Source of the DNA: JBDSTZ01 sp039927975
Lineage (GTDB): Bacteria > Pseudomonadota > Gammaproteobacteria > Burkholderiales > Burkholderiaceae_D
Assembly: GCA_039927975.1 (NCBI GenBank)
Contig: JBDSTZ010000133.1
Span: forward strand, 1 to 18,254
Reading direction: 5' to 3'
DNA length: 18,254 nt
A model generated the notes under the pieces. The model made no database searches and had not been told where the DNA came from. It saw nothing but the letters and a program-made list of their open reading frames with translations. Of this stretch, positions 15,476 to 18,254 are shown piece after piece. Position numbers and translations under genes: made by a program. Positions within the stretch are counted from its first letter, which is position 1; the number at the start of each line of letters is the position of its first letter.

Positions 15476-15498
15476 TTCCACTTCCTGACTGAGAAACC

Positions 15499-17367
15499 AT
15501 GCACAATATCGCTTCTTTGCGGCCGACCTTACCCCGGCTCGTCGCCTTTGCCATCGCCGCCACCTGGAGCTGCGCCGCGCTCGCGCTCGACCCGCTCAGC
15601 TACGCGCGCTACGACCAGGTCAAGACGACCGCCCTCCACATCGACCTGAAGGCCGACTTCAGCCAGAAGACGCTGGCCGGCTTCGCCGAGCTGTCGCTGA
15701 ACTGGCTCGACAAATCGGCCCGCACCCTCGACCTCGACACGCGTTCGCTGTCGATCGCCAAAGTGCAGGTGCAAAACGGCGCCGGCGAATGGGTGGCCGC
15801 GCCGTTCACGCTCGATAAACTCGACCCGGACAAGGGCCAGGCGCTGCACGTGAACCTGGCCAGCCAGGCCGACAAGGTTCGCATCTACTACCGCACCGCG
15901 CCGACCGCCAGCGCCTTGCAGTGGCTGACGCCGGCCCAGACCATGTCGGGCAAGAAGCCCTTCATGTTCAGCCAGTCCGAGACCATCGACGCGCGTTCGT
16001 GGGTGCCGCTGCAGGACACGCCGGCGGTGCGCTTCACCTACACCGCGAAGATCGCCGCGCCGGCCGGGCTGCGCGTGGTGATGAGCGCCGATAACAATCC
16101 GAAGGCGACCGGCAAGGGTGGCTGGACCTTCTCGATGCCGCAGCCGATTCCGTCCTACCTGCTGGCGATCGCGATCGGCGAACTCGATGTGCGCACGCTC
16201 GGTCCGCGCACCGCGGTGTACGCCGAACCGAAGCGCATCAAGGCGGCCGAATACGAGATGGCCGACACCGAGAAGATGGTGGCCGCCGCCGAATCGCTGT
16301 ACGGGCCGTATCGCTGGGGGCGCTACGACATGCTGGTGCTGCCGCCGTCGTTTCCGATCGGCGGCATGGAGAATCCACGCCTGACGTTTGTGACGCCGAC
16401 CATGATCGCGGGCGACCGCAGCCTGGTCGACCTGATCGCGCACGAACTGGCGCACAGTTGGTCGGGCAACCTGGTGACCAACGCCTCGTGGAAGCACTGG
16501 TGGCTCAACGAGGGCTTCACCACCTACGTCACCACGCGCATCATCGAGAAGCTGTACGGCGAGGACGTGGCGACCATGAACCTGCAGCTCGAGCAGGAAG
16601 AGGCGATCGAATCGCTCAAGAAGATCGAACCGCAGAAGCAGGCCTTGCTCACGCGCGATCCGGACACTTCGTCGAAGACCTACACCGACGACGGGCTGGC
16701 GTATCCGAAGGGCGCGTGGTTCCTGCGCACGCTGGAGCAGCGCGCCGGCCGCGCGGTGTTCGATCCCTTCCTGCGCGGCTGGTTCGACCAGCATGCATTC
16801 CAGAGCGTGACGACCGACCAGTTCGTGCAGTACCTGCGCAGCAATCTGCTGGCCGCCCATCCGGAAGTGATGAGCAATGCCGAACTCGATGAGTGGCTGT
16901 ACGGTCCGGGGATTCCGGCCAGCGCCAAGCGGGCGGTGTCGAGCCGGCTGGCGGCGCTCGACGCCACCCGCGAAGCCTGGCTCAAGGGCGAGCTGACCAC
17001 CGCGCAGCTCGACACCAAGAAGTGGACCGCCACCGAGTGGATGAAGTTCTTGAATGATATCGACGGAAAGGCCGACGCGGCCAAGCTGAAGGAACTCGAC
17101 CAGGCTTTCGGCCTGGGCAAGACGACCAACAATGAAGTCGCGTTCAGGTTTTACCGGGCCAGCATCAACGCGGGGTATCGCGATATTCGCGCGCCGCTAA
17201 ACAGCTTCCTCATGAGCGTGGGGCGCAAGAAGTTCGTGGTGCCGCTGTACGAGGCGCTGCGAAAGCAGCCGGCCGACCGCGCCTGGGGCGACAAGGTGTA
17301 CAAGGCGGCGCGGGTGCGCTATCACCCGATGACGCAGGCGGGCGTGGACAAGAAGGTGGGTTCGTAG
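15499..17367 (+). CDS. exported M1 family aminopeptidase, leukotriene A4 hydrolase-like
   Basis: This is a 622-residue zinc metallopeptidase. A signal peptide (hydrophobic LVAFAIAATWSCAALA, cleavage after about residue 29) sends it to the periplasm. The N-terminal beta-domain (about 35-235) is followed by the M1 catalytic domain. That domain has GGMENP at 288-293 (substrate N-terminus recognition), HELAH at 315-319 and WLNEG with Glu338, giving the complete HExxH-x18-E zinc site. Tyr402 in GLAYPKG matches the catalytic tyrosine of the family. The C-terminal part (about 480-620), ending near RYHPMTQAG, looks like the helical domain found in leukotriene A4 hydrolase and its bacterial aminopeptidase relatives. 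All key residues are present, so it should cleave N-terminal residues from peptides; epoxide hydrolase activity cannot be predicted. The Shine-Dalgarno is weak (GAG about seven nucleotides before the ATG). The gene ends at a strong terminator. Confidence 0.92.
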   Translation: MHNIASLRPTLPRLVAFAIAATWSCAALALDPLSYARYDQVKTTALHIDLKADFSQKTLAGFAELSLNWLDKSARTLDLDTRSLSIAKVQVQNGAGEWVAAPFTLDKLDPDKGQALHVNLASQADKVRIYYRTAPTASALQWLTPAQTMSGKKPFMFSQSETIDARSWVPLQDTPAVRFTYTAKIAAPAGLRVVMSADNNPKATGKGGWTFSMPQPIPSYLLAIAIGELDVRTLGPRTAVYAEPKRIKAAEYEMADTEKMVAAAESLYGPYRWGRYDMLVLPPSFPIGGMENPRLTFVTPTMIAGDRSLVDLIAHELAHSWSGNLVTNASWKHWWLNEGFTTYVTTRIIEKLYGEDVATMNLQLEQEEAIESLKKIEPQKQALLTRDPDTSSKTYTDDGLAYPKGAWFLRTLEQRAGRAVFDPFLRGWFDQHAFQSVTTDQFVQYLRSNLLAAHPEVMSNAELDEWLYGPGIPASAKRAVSSRLAALDATREAWLKGELTTAQLDTKKWTATEWMKFLNDIDGKADAAKLKELDQAFGLGKTTNNEVAFRFYRASINAGYRDIRAPLNSFLMSVGRKKFVVPLYEALRKQPADRAWGDKVYKAARVRYHPMTQAGVDKKVGS

Positions 17368-17427
17368 CGCCGCGCGGGGCTTTGCTTCACGCGCGCGAAA
17401 ACGGCGGCCAGTTGGCCGATAGCGCGT

Positions 17428-17467
17428 AAAAAACCGCCACCATACTTCGGTATGGCGGCGGTTTTTT
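17428..17467. terminator. bidirectional intrinsic terminator with UUCG tetraloop
   Basis: An 18-bp stem with a single mismatch (arms 17428-17445 and 17450-17467) closes on a C(UUCG)G tetraloop. The arm ends are A6 on the left and T6 on the right, so it has the U-tract needed on both strands. It lies between the converging M1 peptidase gene (stop 17367) and the Deg-type protease gene (stop 17593) and can end both transcripts. Confidence 0.9.
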
Positions 17468-17552
17468 CTTGGTGCGCTGGGCGGCGCGCTGTCGATGAAA
17501 AATCTGCTGTTTCAATCGAATGGATGAGGCCGTGTACGAATGTCGGATCTGG

Positions 17553-17584
17553 CCCCCATGCATTTGACCCCCATGCATTGGGGG
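17553..17584. repeat. tandem CCCCCATGCATT repeat with flanking GGGGG, REP-like
   Basis: CCCCCATGCATT occurs at 17553-17564 and again at 17568-17579 (15-bp period), and the second copy runs into GGGGG (17580-17584), making a near-palindrome centred on ATGCAT. It lies between the terminator and the stop of the Deg-type gene. Such G-run palindromes in intergenic DNA resemble REP-type elements, but no transposase is nearby and copy number cannot be judged from this window. Confidence 0.45.
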
Positions 17585-17592
17585 TGTGGGGG

Positions 17593-18254
17593 TTAGCGGG
17601 TCCAGACTTTCATCAGTTCGGGCGAGCCTTGGGAGCGGATGCCGTTGTCGGTCAGGACGCCTTCGGTCGCTTCCATCATCGCCTTGCGCGGCAGGACGAT
17701 GCTTTCGCCGGCGCGCTGGGCGAATTTGATCACCACCAGCTCGTCCTTGAGGTCGCGCAGCACTTCAACCAGGTGGCTCAGGCTGCGCACAGGGATGTCG
17801 TTGATCGACTCGACCACCGATCCCTGGCGGTTGCTGTAGCCGGTCACCAGCTTGTGCGGGAAGAACGGCGAGCTCACCACCACCAGTTCGTCGTGTTTGG
17901 CGTCTGGCTGGTCGCCGCGCCGGGTGATCAGCGGATTGCCGATGAAGCTGAAGGCCTGGATGCCGCCAGAATTGAGACCGCTCAGGAATTCGCCGCTGGC
18001 GCGCGAGAAGACGATCGGGCCGTAAATGAAGTACGAGGGATAGGCGCCGTTCAGGTTCGGAATCAGCAGCTTGCGCACGTTGTTGACCGGCAGCTGGATC
18101 TGCATCGGCTTGCCGGCGCGGACCACCGTCAGCGGCACCTTGCCGTCCTTCGCCAGCTGCTGCACGCGGTACTGGAAGCGCACCCGCAGGTTTGGCCCGA
18201 TCTTGACCATGCCCTGGTTGTCGATCGCCGAATCGCCGATTTTGGTGATCACGT
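17593..18254 (-). CDS. C-terminal part of a Deg-type serine protease with PDZ domains (partial, DEG9-like)
   Basis: The gene enters from the right edge and the visible part is about 220 residues, ending at TAA (17593-17595). The first stretch, VITKIGDSAIDNQGMV, is the carboxylate-loop end of a PDZ domain. A linker follows with KLLIPNLNGAYPSYFIYGPIVFS, then a second PDZ-like domain containing DELVVVSSPF, GYSNRQGSVVESINDIPVRSL and DELVVIKF. This order, with the PSYFI and YGPIVFS segments and an EATEGVLTDNGI tail, closely matches my recollection of the PDZ1-linker-PDZ2 part of plant DEG9/DEG2-like HtrA proteases. The trypsin-like domain with the His-Asp-Ser triad would lie outside the window, so proteolytic activity cannot be confirmed. 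A GTG at 18252 is in frame but sits in the middle of a PDZ domain and is not the start. Confidence 0.82.
   Translation of the reverse strand, partial: VITKIGDSAIDNQGMVKIGPNLRVRFQYRVQQLAKDGKVPLTVVRAGKPMQIQLPVNNVRKLLIPNLNGAYPSYFIYGPIVFSRASGEFLSGLNSGGIQAFSFIGNPLITRRGDQPDAKHDELVVVSSPFFPHKLVTGYSNRQGSVVESINDIPVRSLSHLVEVLRDLKDELVVIKFAQRAGESIVLPRKAMMEATEGVLTDNGIRSQGSPELMKVWTR

Noticed and set aside
15330..15563. A yybP-ykoY manganese riboswitch before the UPF0016 gene
   Set aside because: I looked for the conserved core around GGGGAGUAG and the ACCGACC segment on the minus strand and did not find them.
15529..16860. A 443-codon minus-strand frame inside the M1 peptidase gene
   Set aside because: The opposite strand has a complete M1 zinc site; this frame shows only low-complexity Arg/Gly/Val composition.

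Overview
The window is GC-rich DNA (roughly 65% G+C by eye, strong G/C bias at third codon positions) from a Gram-negative bacterium. Codon use, the many Sec-type signal peptides and the family mix suggest a betaproteobacterium, possibly of the Oxalobacteraceae (Massilia/Duganella type). That placement is an inference; no rRNA or other marker gene is present. I see no tRNA, rRNA, CRISPR array, insertion sequence, integrase or phage gene. This looks like chromosomal backbone with one unusually large envelope-polysaccharide gene in the middle.

Layout. Positions 1-220 hold what is probably the 3' end of a small membrane-protein gene entering from the left. Two minus-strand genes follow, 25 bp apart and probably co-transcribed: an exported branched-chain-amino-acid-type ABC substrate-binding protein (2194-3321) and, downstream, an exported DUF885 putative metallopeptidase (369-2168). 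Divergent from them is a gene of about 8.9 kb (3460-12315) for a 2951-residue cyclic beta-1,2-glucan synthase-like protein of the NdvB/ChvB type, with GT84, GH189-like and GH94-like parts. After a short GNRA-capped hairpin and a perfect 13-bp-arm palindrome comes an exported PHP/CehA-McbA-type metallohydrolase (12406-14076). A tiny stop/start-overlapping ORF (14076-14267) and a TPR protein (14227-14757) follow.

The TPR gene converges on, and shares stop-codon bases with, a minus-strand UPF0016/GDT1 family membrane protein, a putative Mn2+ exporter (14754-15329). Divergent from that is an exported M1-family aminopeptidase resembling leukotriene A4 hydrolase (15499-17367). It ends at a UUCG-capped bidirectional terminator. 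On the other side of the terminator is the C-terminal part of a minus-strand Deg-type (DEG9-like) PDZ protease that runs off the right edge.

How the genes may work together: most products act at the inner membrane or in the periplasm (glucan synthesis, two putative peptidases, solute capture, metal efflux). The most distinctive unit is the giant glucan synthase followed in the same direction by a secreted PHP-type hydrolase. A functional link, such as trimming of glucan substituents, is only a hypothesis. I found no clearly novel system. The best leads are the 33-bp palindrome before the PHP gene, the HxQ variant of the PHP metal motif, the overlapping small ORF, and the ATGCAT-centred repeats near 17.55 kb.
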